DNA of 64,000 nucleotides, from assembly GCF_002288925.2 (NCBI RefSeq), contig NW_022098031.1:6881671-6945670 (forward strand), written 5' to 3'. The notes beneath the pieces were generated by a model. That model did not search any database, had not been told where the DNA came from, and worked only from the letters and a program-made list of their open reading frames with translations. Source of the DNA: Delphinapterus leucas. Its lineage: Eukaryota; Chordata; Mammalia; Artiodactyla; Monodontidae. Below, piece after piece: positions 22,855-35,254 of this stretch (position 1 is its first letter; each line of letters opens with the position of its first letter). The position numbers and the translations under genes are program-made.

Positions 22855-25800
22855 AATACCCATCACAGTCAAAGACTATCTATTTGGCATGGGTTATACA
22901 TTATTTCCACAATATTTGGCATGTACTAGGCATTTTTCTTTGTGAGTTTATTCTCTTTCATCTATTGATTACAAATACTTTTTTTTTACTCGCTTGTACA
23001 CAAGATGATATATCATACCTTGAAGTAAGCTTTCATTATTTTTCCTGTATAATATATTACCTTTATACACTACCTTCATCATTGCAACATGTATTTGCAT
23101 ATTTTAACTCTCCACATGAAAGCTTAGCAATATGATTTTAGCAGTTCCCATTTGAATTGCAATTTCAGCGTGATTCAGGAGGCAGTGAGAGCATCCTCAG
23201 CCAGACAGGTACACAATGGCAAAGTATTACTTCCAACACTGTAGAGGCAAGGAGACTTCTAGGTTATTATTGGCTTTAATTATCACTCCCATAAGCTGTA
23301 ATATTCTTTACTTGTGGTGAAGCAGCACTCTACAGAGTGTGAAATCCTTCCCTGCTTTTGAAAATATCCAAGAAATGAACTGAATCACTTCAAATCTCCT
23401 ATAACAACTGAACACCCACTGATAAGTATAAGCAAGGGACAAATTTATCATCACCAATAGAAAATAGGCTTCTTGAAAGTGAGATTTGAGACATCTAGCT
23501 GGTTGCTTACTACCAGCAGTGATCAGCAAAACCAAATCCACTTTCTTTTTAAACTCAGAGACATTTTATTTCCCCTGATTGGTATTCAAGTCAATAAAAA
23601 AGCACAGTCTTTTTTTTTTAATGTTTGTACTTTATTTATTGCTATAAAATTTAAACACTAAAATATCAATATAAATGGTTCTCATAGTTACAACCATTAA
23701 TTTCCAGTCCTACTCTCATCCACAATGTCTGCTTTTTTTTCCTTCCATCAGATGCTTCCAGTACAAATCAAACCTGAGGATTTGAATAGGCTCCATTTAG
23801 TCTCTCTTCTGAAGGCCCAACTCACATAATCCTGATTTCTTTGCCTCTTAAGGTAAGGCTTATATAAACACTCTGCACAAAGACATATGCTATTCAGCCC
23901 GAAATCAGTGCATAGTGATTCACTTCCCAGTATTACCTCAGGGTTTCAGCAAGTCCTTTGGCTCTCATACTAAGACCACAGTGAATTTCCTTCTAGCTCC
24001 ATGCTCTGAATTTCAATCTAAGGGGAAAAGTCTATTAAAGGAAGATAATAGAAAAAAGGAAAGCAACTATATGTAAGTTTTGAGATATTTGTTAGAAACT
24101 TCTCATTCTTTATTTTAGCTGTCTAAATAATATGCCAGAATTTTATTATAAACTGAAAGATTCAAAAATATTTTTAAGTTCAGTAAATTTACTTTCAAAA
24201 TACATTTAACATGGCTGTTTAGCCTAAAAATCATCATTGACAAAGGACATCAGATTTCCTCATTTATATTAATTCTTACTGAAAGAATTGGAAATTTTTC
24301 TCCAGCATGGTATTTTCATTTCTAAGTCTAAAAGCTATGATTGACATATTACTATATTAAAAATTCTGTAATTGTTTTTAATGTAGCAGGTAGACAATGA
24401 TATGGCAAAAACATATGAACACAAGACTGTCATTTACTGATGTTCAATGCTACATTTCTTGTGTGTGCCTACAATTTTTAAATCCTGTAGTTCTTAAAAT
24501 TATAGGTATGAAAACCACAAGCTAAATCAAATCAGAGAAAAACAATAACTGTGAAATCAGTTTCTTTTGCTTTGACTATCTTGTTTCTACTGATGTTGGA
24601 AATGGAAAAAGTTGTAGTGGTTTTATAAATGGTAGAGTAGCCTTGATCTTAGAAACAGGAGATTTTAAAGTTTCTCTTCTTGGAGAAAAATTATTTTATT
24701 TTTACCTTCTCATGTGAGTGGACTTTACCGTAGAGCATATTAGCAATCAGAATACTTACAGAAACTCTACACATTTTAATTGCATGGTTATTCATAAAGA
24801 TGACTTTGATAATCACATATATTTCATACAATTGTCTATTTCCTGTCTTCTCTGTATTTTCAGAAACAACTGTTCTAACATAGTATATGACATAGCTCAG
24901 TATTGCATTATAGGTAGTGTATGGATTTCTAGGGATAAAAAAAATGTATGAGGAAAAGATAAATTAAAACATTGCTAAATGACACCAAAGGGAATAATTT
25001 TGCTTTAAACAAGTATACCAAGTGAATATGTAGAATATTTCCATAATTTAGACTAACACTTTCCTATTTCTTAGAAAATAATTCAACCATATATTAGATT
25101 GAGTAATTTAATATCATGAACATTTCAGAATGGGCAATTCTCTTGCCAGCTTTCTGAGCTGTGTTCTAACAATGGCAGGTACCCCTGTTGCTTACCATAT
25201 AAGACTAAATATGCAAATATTCTCTGTGTTATGGCACTTTAGGGCACCTGGAGACTTGCCATTTGTGCTATTATGATAAGAGTCAGAAGCCAGTTTCCTC
25301 CAAACCATGTTTTTTGAGATAGAGAACATTAGCCAGGAGCAGTCAAAATGACAAGGCAGTAAGTATATGAACAGAATGAACATCCAGCAAAGAAGTTTAA
25401 AGGAATACGAATGCAATAAAAACTGGTAAAAACTGCCCAGTGACTTAGGTGGTGGACTATCTTTGAGTTTTAAACACTTTGAAAGAGGGTGTGTGAATTA
25501 CTGTTCCAATTCCGTGGTACTTTTTGAGAGAAATAGGAATATGACTAGGCTGCATTTGCTCTTGAAATACTTTCAAATCTGGTCTGGCTGAAATAAAAAT
25601 GGCATGAAAATGTCAGCTGAGCCTTTGAAGATTTAGGTTATGCTGCTCTGAGATTTAGGTGATGGCACATATCAGTAACCTAAGCAATTCATTTCATGCT
25701 CTGATTTCATCTTCAAGGGAAACTATTTTAGACGTAACTCATAAGAAGAAGAATTAAGAACCTTCTCCTAATAACCATGCTGTCAAAGACCAATTTAAGT

Positions 25801-26406
25801 GGAAATGCTTAATTAGGATTTCTAAGGGAAGAAGATTTTAGGGAAACAATTCAAAAATAGAACTCAAGTCCAAATCCACAATGCATTCATTTTAGCTCTT
25901 CTTTAGTTCATTCATCCAATACACATTCTGCTATTGTTGTTTGCTTTAGTATAACTGGCACATTTAAACAGACATTATCTTGAACTCTAACCAATTTTGG
26001 AGTTGTAGCAAGATGAACTTTTCACTTATTGTTATTACTAATTTATAGCAAAGAAGACTAATAGAAGTGACTAACAACACTGGATGAGGTATTTTACAAA
26101 AAAATTATTATTACTTAGGCCACCTTTCACCTTTTGGGTCCCTCACTAGCAAATGAAAATTCCAGGTTCAGAGAATAATGAGAGTTGAAAAATGAGTAGT
26201 TCATGGATATGAAGAGTATGTTCCTATCCTGTCACTCAGGCCTCCATGGAACATAGTGGGACAAAATACAGTAATTTTTCGAACAGTACCTATACAGCAA
26301 AATAAGAAGGTACCAACATGTTAGAAGAGCTATGTAGAGTTGACATTGAAAATGGCTATTTGGTGTTTGGTATTTGAAAATCTTCAAACTATAATAAGTT
26401 AGATTT
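22855..26406. other. 3.5-kb stretch without recognised features
   Basis: The longest stretch here with no repeat that I can name, apart from short T runs (e.g. 22980-22988, 23609-23619). Frames up to 117 codons (22782-23135, plus) start inside the SINE and have no domain. It may hold unique, possibly conserved non-coding sequence, but that cannot be judged from one genome. Confidence 0.45.
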
Positions 26407-26419
26407 CTTGTTACTTTTT
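26407..26419. repeat. Target-site duplication of L1 copy 1, left
   Basis: CTTGTTACTTTTT, repeated exactly at 34029-34041 beyond the L1 5' end. Confidence 0.9.
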
Positions 26420-26789
26420 TTTTAAATATCTTTATTGGAGTATAATTGCTTTAAAATGGTGTATTAGTTTCTGCTTTATAACAAAGTGAATCAGTTATAC
26501 ATATACATATATCGCCATATCTCTTCCCTCTTGCATCTCCCTCCCTCCCACCCTCCCTATCCCACCCCTCTAGATGGTCACAAAGCACCTAGCTGATCTC
26601 CCTGTGCTATGTGGCTGCTTCCCCCTAGCTATCGGTTTTACTTTTGGTAGTGTATATATGTCCATGCCACTCTCTCACTTCGTCCCAGCTTACCCTTCCC
26701 CCTCCCCATGTCCTCAAGTCCATTCTCTAGTAGCTCTGCATCTTTATTCCTGTCTTGCCCCTAGGTTCTTCGTGAACATTTTTTTTTTT

Positions 26790-29700
26790 TTAGATTCCAT
26801 ATATATGTGTTAGCATACGGTACTTGTTTTTCTCTTTCTGACTTACTTCACTCTGTATGACAGACTCTAGGTCCATCCACCTCACTACAAATAATTTAAT
26901 ATCGTTTCATTTTATGGCTGAGTAATATTTCATTGTATATATGTGCCACACCTTCTTTATCCGTTCATCTGTCGGTGGACACTTAGGTTGCTTCCATGTC
27001 CTGGCTATTGTAAATAGAGCTGCAATGAACATTGTGGTACATGACTCTTTTTGAATTGTGGTTTTCTCAGGGTATATGCCCAGTAGTGGGATTGCTGGGT
27101 CATATGGTAGGTCTATTTTTAGTTTTATAAGGAACCTCCATACTGTTCTCCATAGTGGCTGTATCAATTTACATTCCCACCAAGAGTGCAAGAGGGTTAC
27201 CTTTTCTCCACACCCTCTCCAGCATTTATTCTTTGTAGATTTTTTGATGATGGCCATTCTGACCGGCGTGAGATGATATCCCATTGTAGTTTTGGTTTGC
27301 ATTTCTCTAATGATTAATGATGTTGAGCATTCTTTCATGTGTTTGTTGGCAATCTGTATATCTTCTTTGAAGAAATGTCTGTTTAGGTCTTCTGCCCATT
27401 TTTGGATGGGGCTGTTTGCTTTTGTGATATTGAACTGCATGAGCTGCTTGTATATTTTGGAGATTAATCCTTTGTCAGTTCCTTCATTTGCAAACATTTT
27501 CTGCCATTCTGACGGTTGTCTTTTCGTCTTGTTTATAGTTTCCTTTGCTGTGCAAAAGCTTTTGTTTCATTAGGTCCCATTTGTTTATTTTTGTTTTAAT
27601 TTCCATTACTCTAGACGGGGGTCAAAAAGGATCTTGCTGTCATTTATGTCATAGAGTGTTCTGCTTATGTTTTCCTCTAAGAGTTTTACAGTGTCTCCCT
27701 TACATTTAGGTCTTTAATCCATTTTGAGTTTATTTTTGTGTATGGTGTTAGGGAGTGTTCTAATTTCATTCTTTACATGTAGCTGTCCAGTTTTCCCAGC
27801 ACCACTTATTGAAGAGGCTGTCTTTTCCCATTGTATGTTCTTGCCTCCTTTATCAAAGATAAGGTGACCATATGTGCATGGGTTTATCTCTGGGTTTTCT
27901 ATCCTGTTCCATTAATCTATATTTCTGTTTTTGTGCCAGTACCTCTCTTGATTACTGTAGCTTTATAGTATAGTCAGAAGTCTGGGAACCTGATTCCTCC
28001 AGCTCCTTTTTTCTTTCTCATTGTTGCTTTGGCTATTCGGGGTCTTTTGTGTTTCCATACAGACTGTGAAACTTTTTGTTCTAGTTCTGTGAAAAATGCC
28101 ATTGGTAGTTTGATAGGGATTGCATTGAATCTGTAGATTGCTTTGGGTAGTATAGTCATTTTCCCAATACTTATTCTTCCAATCCAAGAACATCGTATAT
28201 CTCTCCACCTATTTGTGTCACCTTTAATTTCTTTCATCAGTGTCTTATAATTTTCTGCATACAGGTCTTTTGTCTCCTTATGTAAGTTTATTCTTGGGTA
28301 TTTTATTCCTTTTGTTGCCATGGTAAATGGGAGTCTTTCCTTAATTTCTCTTTCAGATTTTTCATCATTAGTGTATAGGAATGCAAGAGATTGCTGTGCA
28401 TTAATTTTGTATCCTGCTACTTTACCAAATTCTTTGATTAGCTCTACTAGTTTTCTGGTAGCATCTCTAGGATTCTCTATGTATAGTATCATGTCATCTG
28501 CAAACAGTGACAGCTTTACTTCTTCTTTTGCCATTTGGTTTCCTTTTATTTCTTTTTCTTCTCTGATTGCTGTGGCTAAGACTTCCAAAACTATGTTGAA
28601 TAATAGTGTTGAGAGTGGGCAACCTTGTCTTGTTCCTGATCTTAATGGAAATGGTTTCAGTTTTTCACCATTGTGGATGATGTTGGCTGTGGGTTTGTCA
28701 TATATGGCCTTTATTATCTTGAGGAAAGTTCTCTCTATGCCTACTTTCTGGAGGGTTTTTTTTTTTATCATAAATGGCTGTTCAATATTGTCGAAAGCTT
28801 TTTCTGCATCTATTGAGATGATCATATGATTTTTCTCCTTCAATTTGTTAATATGGTGTATCACATGGATTGATTTCCGTATATTGAAGAATCCTTGCAT
28901 TCCTTGGATAAACCCCACTTGATCATGGTGTATTATCCTTTTAATGTGCTGTTGGATTCTGTTTGCTAGTATTTTGTTGAGGATTTTTGCATCTATATTC
29001 ATCAGTGATATTGGCCTATAGTTTTCTTTCTTTGTGACATATTTGTCTGGTTTTGGTATCAGGGTGATCGTGGCCTTGTAAAATGAGTTTGGGGTTGTTC
29101 CTCCCTCTGCTACCTTTTAGAAGAGTTTGAGAAAGATAGGTGTTAGGTCTTCTCTAAATGTTTGATAGAATATGCCTGTGAAGCCATCTATCTGGTCCTG
29201 GGCTTTTGTTTGTTGGAAGATTTTAAATCACAGTTTGAATTTCAGTGCTTGTGATTGGTCTGTTCATACTTTCTATTTATTCCTGGTTCAGTCTTCGAAG
29301 GTTGTGCATTTCTAAGAATTTGTCCATTTCTTCCAAGTTGTCCATTTTATTGGCGTAGTGTTGCTTGTAGTAATCTCTCATAATCCTTTGTATTTCTGCA
29401 GTGTCAGTTTTTACTTCTCCTTTTTCATTTCTAATTTTATTGATTTGAGTCTTGTCCCTTTTTTTCTTGATGAGTCTGGCTAATGGTTTATCAATTTTGT
29501 TTATCTTCTCAAAGAACCAGCTTTTAGTTTTATTGATCTTTCCTATCATTTCTTCATTTCTTTTTCATTTACTTCTGATCTGATCTCTATGATTTCTTTC
29601 CTTCTGCTAACTTTGGGGGTTTTCTTTGTTGTTCTACTTACTTTAGGTGTAAGATTATGTTGTTTATTTGAGATGATTCTTGTTTTTTAACGTAGGATTG

Positions 29701-30809
29701 TATTGCTATAAACTTCCCTCTTGGAACTGCTTTTGTTGCATCCCATAGGTTTTGGGTCGTCATATTTTCATTGTCATTTGTTTCCAGGTATTTTTTGATT
29801 TCCTCAGTGATCTCTTGGTTATTAAGTAGTGTAATATTTAGCCTCCATGTATTTGTATTTTTTACAGATTTTTTCCTGTAATTGATATCTAGTCTCATAG
29901 TGTTGTGGTCGGAAAAGATACTTGATATGATTTCAATTTTCTTAAATTTACCAAGGCTGGATTTGTGACCCAAGATATGATCTATCCTGGAGAATGTTCC
30001 ATGAGCACTTGAGAAGAAAGTGTAATATGCTGTTTTCAGATGGAATGTCCTATAAATATCAATTAAATCTATCCAGTTTATTGTGTTTTTTTGTTTTTTT
30101 TTTTTGGTGGTACACGGGCCTCTCACTGTTGTGGCCTCTCCCGTTGTGGCACACAGGCTCTGGACGTGCAGGCTCAGCAGCCATGGCTCACGGGCCCAGC
30201 CACTCTGCAGTATGTGGGATCTTCCCAGACCGGGGCACGAACCCGTGTCCCCTGCACTGGCAGGCGGACTCTCAACCACTGCGCCACCAGGGAAGCTCCC
30301 TATTGTGTTATTTAAAGCTTGTGTTTCCTTATTAATTTTCTGTCTGAATGATCTGTCCTTTGGTGTAAGTGAGGTGTTAAAGTCTCCCACTATTACTGTG
30401 TTAATGTCGATTTCCTCTCTTATAGCTGTTAGCATTTGCCTAAGTGTGGAGGTGCTCCTATGTTGGGTGCATATACATTTATAATTGTTGTATCTTCTTC
30501 TTGGATTGATCCCTTGATCATTATGTATTGTCCTTCTTTGTCTCTTGTAGTAGTCTTTGTTTTAAAGTCTATTTTGTCTGATATGAGAATTGCTACTCCA
30601 GCTTTCTTTTGATTTCCATTTGCATGGAATATCATTTTCCATTGCCTCACTTTCAGTCTGTATGTATCCCTAGGTCTGAAGTGGGTCTCTTGTAGACAGT
30701 ATATATATGGGTCTTGTTTTTATATGCTTTACCAGTCTTTGTCTTTTGGTTGGAGCATTTAATCCATTTACATTTAAGGTAATTATCAATATGTATTTCC
30801 TATTACAAT
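26790..30809 (-). pseudogene. L1 ORF2 (endonuclease/reverse transcriptase), broken
   Basis: Order on the minus strand: endonuclease, reverse transcriptase, Cys-rich C-terminus. Visible landmarks are the endonuclease motifs VGDFNT (~30380) and SDHN (~29910). The RT catalytic box [11 protein letters not shown] lies in the longest surviving frame (27974-29002, 342 codons). The C-terminal [20 protein letters not shown] is near 27265. The expected initiator ATG is changed to ATT at 30807-30809. At least five frame breaks separate surviving pieces of 60-342 codons. The stop TAA is at 26790-26792. ORF2p would nick DNA and copy L1 RNA by target-primed reverse transcription; this copy cannot. Confidence 0.93.
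30088..30300 (-). mobile_element. CHR-type SINE nested in ORF2 endonuclease region
   Basis: Minus-strand copy with an interrupted T run at its left end. TATTGTGTT is duplicated at 30079-30087 and 30301-30309. The inserted 222 bp (SINE plus TSD) is a multiple of three and carries no stop in the ORF2 frame. The frame 30435-29638 therefore reads from the endonuclease through the SINE and back into the endonuclease. Confidence 0.95.
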
Positions 30810-30867
30810 TTTCTTAATTGTTTTGTGTTTTTTATTGTAGGTCTTTACCTTCTCTTGTGTTTCCTGC

Positions 30868-31762
30868 CTAGAGAAGTTCCTTTAGCATTTGTTGTAAAGC
30901 TAGTTTGGTGTTGCTGTATTCTCTTAGCTTTTGCTTGTCTGTAAAGGTTTTATTTTCTCTGTGAAATCTGAATGAGATCCTTGCTGGGTAGAGGAATCTT
31001 GGGTGTAGGCTCTTCCCTTTCATCACTTTAAATATGTCCTGCCACTCCCATCTAGCTTGCAGAGTTTCTGCTGAAAGATCAGCTGTTAACCTTATGGGGA
31101 TTCATTTGTATGTTATTTGTTGTTTTCCCCTTGCTGCTCTTATTATTTTTTCTTTGTATTTAATTTTTGGTAGTTTGATTAATATGTGTTTTGGCATGTT
31201 TCTCCTTGGATTTATCCTGTATTGGACTCTCTCTGCTTCCTGGATTTGATTAACTATTTCCTTTCCCATATGAGGGAAGTTTTCAACTATAATCTCTTCA
31301 AATATTTTCTCAGCCCCCCTTTCTTTTTCTCTTTTTCTTCTGGGAAACTTATAATTTGAATGTTGATGTGTTTAATGTTGTCTCAGAGGTCTCTGAGAAT
31401 GTCTTCAATTCTTTCATTCTTTTTTCTTTATTCTGCTGTGTGGTAGTTATTTCCACTATTTTATTTTCCAGGTCACTAATCCGTTCTTCTGCCTCAGTTA
31501 TTCTGCTATTGATCCCTTCTAGAGAATTCTTAATTTCATTTATTGTGCTGTTCATCACTGTTTGTTTGCCCCTTAGTCCTTCTAGGTCCTTGTTAAACGT
31601 TTCTTTTATTTTCTCCATTCTATTTCCAAGATTTTGGATCATGTTTACTATCATTATTCTGGATTGTTTTTCAGGTAGACTGTGTATTTACTCTTCATTT
31701 GTTTGGTCTAGTGGGTTTTTGCCTTGCTCCTTCATCTGCTGTGTGTTTCTCTGTCTTCTCAT
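30868..31762 (-). pseudogene. L1 ORF1 (RNA-binding protein), broken
   Basis: Start ATG at 31762-31760 (MRRQRNTQQMKEQ...), stop TAG at 30868-30870 after LALQQMLKELL. Codon 25 is a nonsense TAA (31688-31690) where copy 2 has GAA. The heptad-rich coiled coil survives at 31349-31654 (e.g. NEIKNSLEGINSRITEAEER). Frameshifts separate start from stop. ORF1p would trimerise and coat L1 RNA. It lies directly upstream of ORF2 in L1 order. Confidence 0.9.
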
Positions 31763-32280
31763 TTTGCTTAACTTACTGTGTTTGGCGTCTCCTTTTTGCA
31801 GGCTGCAGGATCGTAGTTCCCGTTGTTTTTGGTGTCTGCCCCCAGTGGCTAATGTTGTTTCAGTGGATTGTGTAGGCTTCCTGGTGGAGGGGACTAGTTC
31901 CTGTATTCTGGTGGATGAGCCTGGATCTTGTCTTTCTGGTTGGCAGGTCCACATCTGATGGTGTGTTTTGGGGTGTCTGTGACCTTATTATGATTTTAAG
32001 CAGCCTCTCTGCTAATGGGTGGCGCTGTGTTCCTGTCTTGCTAGTTGTCTGGCATATGGTGTCCAGCACTCTAGCTTCCTGGTTGTTGAGTGAAGCTGGG
32101 TTTTGGCATTGAGATGGAGATCTCTGAGAGATTTTCGCCATTTGATATTACATGGAGCTGGGAGGTCTCTGGTGGACCAATGTCCTGAACTTGTCTTGCC
32201 CACCTCAGAGGCACAGCCCTGACACCTGGCTGGAGCACCAAGAGCCTGTCATCCACATGGCTCAGAAGAAAAGGGAGAAA

Positions 32281-32325
32281 AAATGAAAGAAAGAAAGAAA
32301 GAAAAAGAAAGAAAGAAAGAGAAAA
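32281..32325. repeat. (GAAA)n microsatellite
   Basis: GAAA units with AGAA interruptions. On the L1 strand this is a TTTC-rich polypyrimidine tract just before the candidate splice acceptor. Confidence 0.9.
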
Positions 32326-32405
32326 TGAAATGAGATAAAGTTATTAAAATAAAAAATAATTATTTTTCAAAAAATTTAAAAAGTAATTAAAAAAAAGGAA
32401 GAATG

Positions 32406-32608
32406 GGGCTTCCCTGGTGGTGCAGTGGTTGAGAGTCCGCCTGCTGATGCAGGGGACGCAGGTTCGTGCCCTGGTCCAGGAGGATCCCACATGCCGTGGA
32501 GTGGCTGGGCCCGTGAGCCATGGCCGCTGAGCCTGCACATCCGGAGCCTGTGCTCTGCAATGGGAGAGGCCACAGCAGTGAGAGGCCCGCGTACCGCCCC
32601 CCCCCAAA
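32406..32608 (+). mobile_element. CHR-type SINE nested in L1 5'UTR
   Basis: Plus-strand copy bracketed by AAAAAAGGAAGAATG (32391-32405 and 32609-32623, exact). The body ends in ACCG followed by nine C before the A run, an unusual C tract at the tail junction. Confidence 0.95.
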
Positions 32609-34028
32609 AAAAAAGGAAGAATGAAAGAAGAGAGCAACCAAACCAGAAAACAAATCCACCAATGATAAGAAGCACTACAAAAAAAAAAAAAAAAAAAACC
32701 AGACAGACAGAACCCTAGGACAAATGGTAAAAGCAAAGCTATACAGACAAAATCACACAAAGAAGCACACTCACAAAAAGAGAAAAAGGGAAAAAATATA
32801 TATATATCATTGCTCCCAACGTCCACCTCCTCAATTTGGGATGATTTTGTTGTCTATTCAGGTATTCCACAGATGCAGGGTACATCAAGTTGATTGTGGA
32901 TATTTAATCCGCTGCTCCTGAGTCTGCTGGGAGAAATTTCCCTTTCTCTTCTTTGTTTGCACAGCTCCTGGGTTTCAGCTTTCGATTTGGTCCCGCCTCT
33001 GCATGTAGGTCACTTGAGGGCGTCTGTTCCCCGCTCAGACAGGACGGGGTTAAAGGAGCAACTGATTCGGGGGCTCTGGCTCACTCAGGCCATGGGGAGG
33101 GAGGAGTACGGAGTGCAGGGCGAGCCTGCGGCGGCAGAGCACAGCGTGATGTTGCTCCAGCCTGAGGCACGCCGTGCGTTCTCCTGGGGAAGTTGTCCCT
33201 GCATCACGGGGCCCTGGCAGTGGCAGGCTGCACAGGCTCCCAGGAGGGGAGGTGTGCATAGTGACCTGTGCTTGCACACAGGCTTCTTGGTGGCTGCAAC
33301 AGCAGCCTTAGCGTCTCATGCCCGTCTCTGGGGTCCGTGATGATAGCCGTGGCACGCGCCCGTCTCTGGAGCTCCTTTAAGCAGCTCTCTTAATCCCCTC
33401 TCCTTGTGCACCAGGAAACAAAGAGGTAAGAAAAAGTCTCTTCAGCAGCTCCAGACTTTTTCCCAGACTCCCTCCCGGCTAGCCATGGCGCACTAGCCCC
33501 GTTCAGTCTGTGTTCACGCCGCCAACCCCAGTCATATCTCTGGGATCCGACCTCCGAAGCCCGAGCCTCAGCTCCCAGACCCCACCCATTCCGTTGGGTG
33601 AGCAGACAAGTTTCTCAGGCTGGTCAGTGCCAGTGGGAACAGATCCTCTGGCGGGAATCTCTCTGCTTTGCCCTCTGCACCCCTGTGGCTGTGCTCTCCT
33701 CCATGGCTCCAGAGCTTCCCCCTCCACCACCCGCAGTCTCTGCCCGCGAAGGGCCTTCCTAGTGTGTGGAAACCTTTCCTCCTTCACAGCTCCCTCCCAC
33801 TGGTGCAGGTCCCGTCCCTATGCTTTTGTATCTGTTTTTTCTTTTTTCTTTTGCCCTACCCAGGTACATGGGGAGTTTCTTGCCTTTTGGGAGGTCTGAG
33901 GTCTTCTGCCAGCGTTCAGTAGGTGTTCTGTAGGAGCTGTTCCACATGTAGATGTATTTCTGATGTATTTGTGGGGAGGAAGGTGAGCTCCACGTCTTAC
34001 TCTTCTGCCATCTTCAAGCTCCTCCCCC

Positions 34029-34041
34029 CTTGTTACTTTTT
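34029..34041. repeat. Target-site duplication of L1 copy 1, right
   Basis: Exact second copy of CTTGTTACTTTTT. Confidence 0.9.
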
Positions 34042-34049
34042 AAAATCCT

Positions 34050-34325
34050 CTTCTCTGTATGTAAGGTCCTCATCATCAAAGTTCTGCCTAAATGTCATAT
34101 TTCATGGAAGGCTCCTCAGATCCCCATAGTTGAGAACTCTATTTACCTAAGCTCCTATAGTCTCTTATTTGTACCTCTTCCATAAAACTCTAACAATCTA
34201 CCAAGTCCTGGAGCCATTTACATCTTTCTTTGAGTTCCTAGAGAGCAGAGACCATATCTTGCTATTATTTTATCCCCAGTATAGGGTTTTCACATATATC
34301 AATTTCTCAATAATTTTGCAGTAAA
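34050..34325 (+). mobile_element. L2 LINE 3' end
   Basis: 'gtctctgcctaaatgtcat'-like text, 'ggaaggctcctcagatccc', 'agagcagagaccatatcttg', 'tttatccccagtatag' and 'ctcaataattttgc' follow the last ~270 bp of L2. L1 copy 1 ends immediately to its left. Confidence 0.65.
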
Positions 34326-35254
34326 TTAAAATATTTTGTAATTGTTCTTTTGCATAAAAGTAAATATACTTAGAAAACATAATAGATTCTATCCATAAAC
34401 AAATACATATCTTCTAAGAATTTTTAAAAATGAGAATTAATCTCAAGACTTAGTCAACTAGAGAGAAAAATGTTTCAGCTCTGAAAATGAAGCATTAAGA
34501 TCTAAAATGAAAAATAACCAAGTTTTCCAGTAACATGTTTAGGAAGTACATTTTAATGTATTTTCTTTTATTCTTTTCTGCTATGCTTATTTTTAAAGGG
34601 TAGATATTATATTTTATCTTTTAGGTAGTAATATAACATACATGTTTCCCATGCCACTAGATATTCTTCATAAATATCTTAACAGTAGCAGTCTAATCCA
34701 TCCTACTGGTATAGAATAATTGACTTAGTTACACTTTTTGTTGACACTGAGTTTTACTTTTCCTATAGTAGATATTTTGAAGAAGAGTACAAAAGATATT
34801 GTTGTATTAAATAGTTAAAAACATTATTTTAAATCTTAAATTATTAGAAATAGGACCTTCAATTTTTGCACAAACAGCAATTGATAGGATAACACTGAAG
34901 ACCTAACAAGACAGAGAAACCATGGCTAAAATAGCAGGATGATTTAAAAAATATTTTTCATATATATTTGCATTGCTGGAATTTTACCTGGAATTCAAAG
35001 AGACATGGATCAAAGAGACATGGAATAATGTCCAAAAAAGAAACACGTCCTCAGCTAACATAAGAAAGGTATATATGCTGTAAGGCTAAGAAACCTACCT
35101 ATACACACCTTTCATACTTAGTACATGAAGTGGAGTGGGAAGCTGGAAAACAATTTATGACGCCTAAGAACGATACCCAATTAGAGCTTACACTAAAAAA
35201 TTACTCAGTGTGGGAAAGACATTTAATAAGTGTTTAGTAGGGAACTGCACTGTT
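34326..35254. other. Unassigned non-coding stretch
   Basis: AT-rich, nothing recognised. Confidence 0.45.

Larger units (their letters stand above)
32261..33883 (-). other. Candidate spliceable segment of the L1 5'UTR
   Basis: On the L1 strand the segment begins GCAAGA after ...CCAAAAG (donor of the GC-AG class) and ends ...CTTTTCTTCTGAG before CCATGTGG. The acceptor is preceded by ~70 bases of nearly pure pyrimidine and, just upstream, TTTAATAAC (branch-site-like, ~32340). This is the segment missing from L1 copy 2, whose junction (56838/56839) aligns without gaps to the two flanks joined. Length 1,623 bp including the later SINE. Confidence 0.6.
26420..34028 (-). mobile_element. Near-full-length L1 retrotransposon (copy 1)
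   Basis: 7.6 kb on the minus strand. Right to left: 5' end at 34028 ('gcagaagagtaagacg' on the L1 strand), GC-rich 5'UTR to 31763, ORF1 (31762-30868), short spacer, ORF2 (30809-26790), 3'UTR and T-rich junction at 26420. A 13-bp TSD brackets it, so this is one intact insertion event. Two CHR SINEs have since landed in it (30088-30300 and 32406-32608). Stops and frameshifts break both ORFs, so it is inactive. It has the same 3'UTR subfamily as copy 2 at 51.2 kb. Confidence 0.96.
31763..34028 (-). promoter_or_regulatory. L1 5'UTR/internal promoter region
   Basis: About 2.2 kb between the L1 5' end and ORF1, interrupted by a CHR SINE. 32930-33800 is markedly GC- and CpG-rich against the AT-rich surroundings, as expected for the internal RNA polymerase II promoter of L1. 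Frames of 60-148 codons over this part reflect GC content, not genes. It includes the segment absent from copy 2 (32261-33883). Confidence 0.8.

Noticed and set aside
26790..31762. Whether L1 copy 1 could still be mobile.
   Set aside because: ORF1 has a nonsense codon at position 25 and frameshifts. ORF2 lost its start codon, has several breaks and carries an inserted SINE.
33503..33899. 94-129-codon frames on both strands.
   Set aside because: They lie in the GC-rich L1 5'UTR, where few stops occur by composition.
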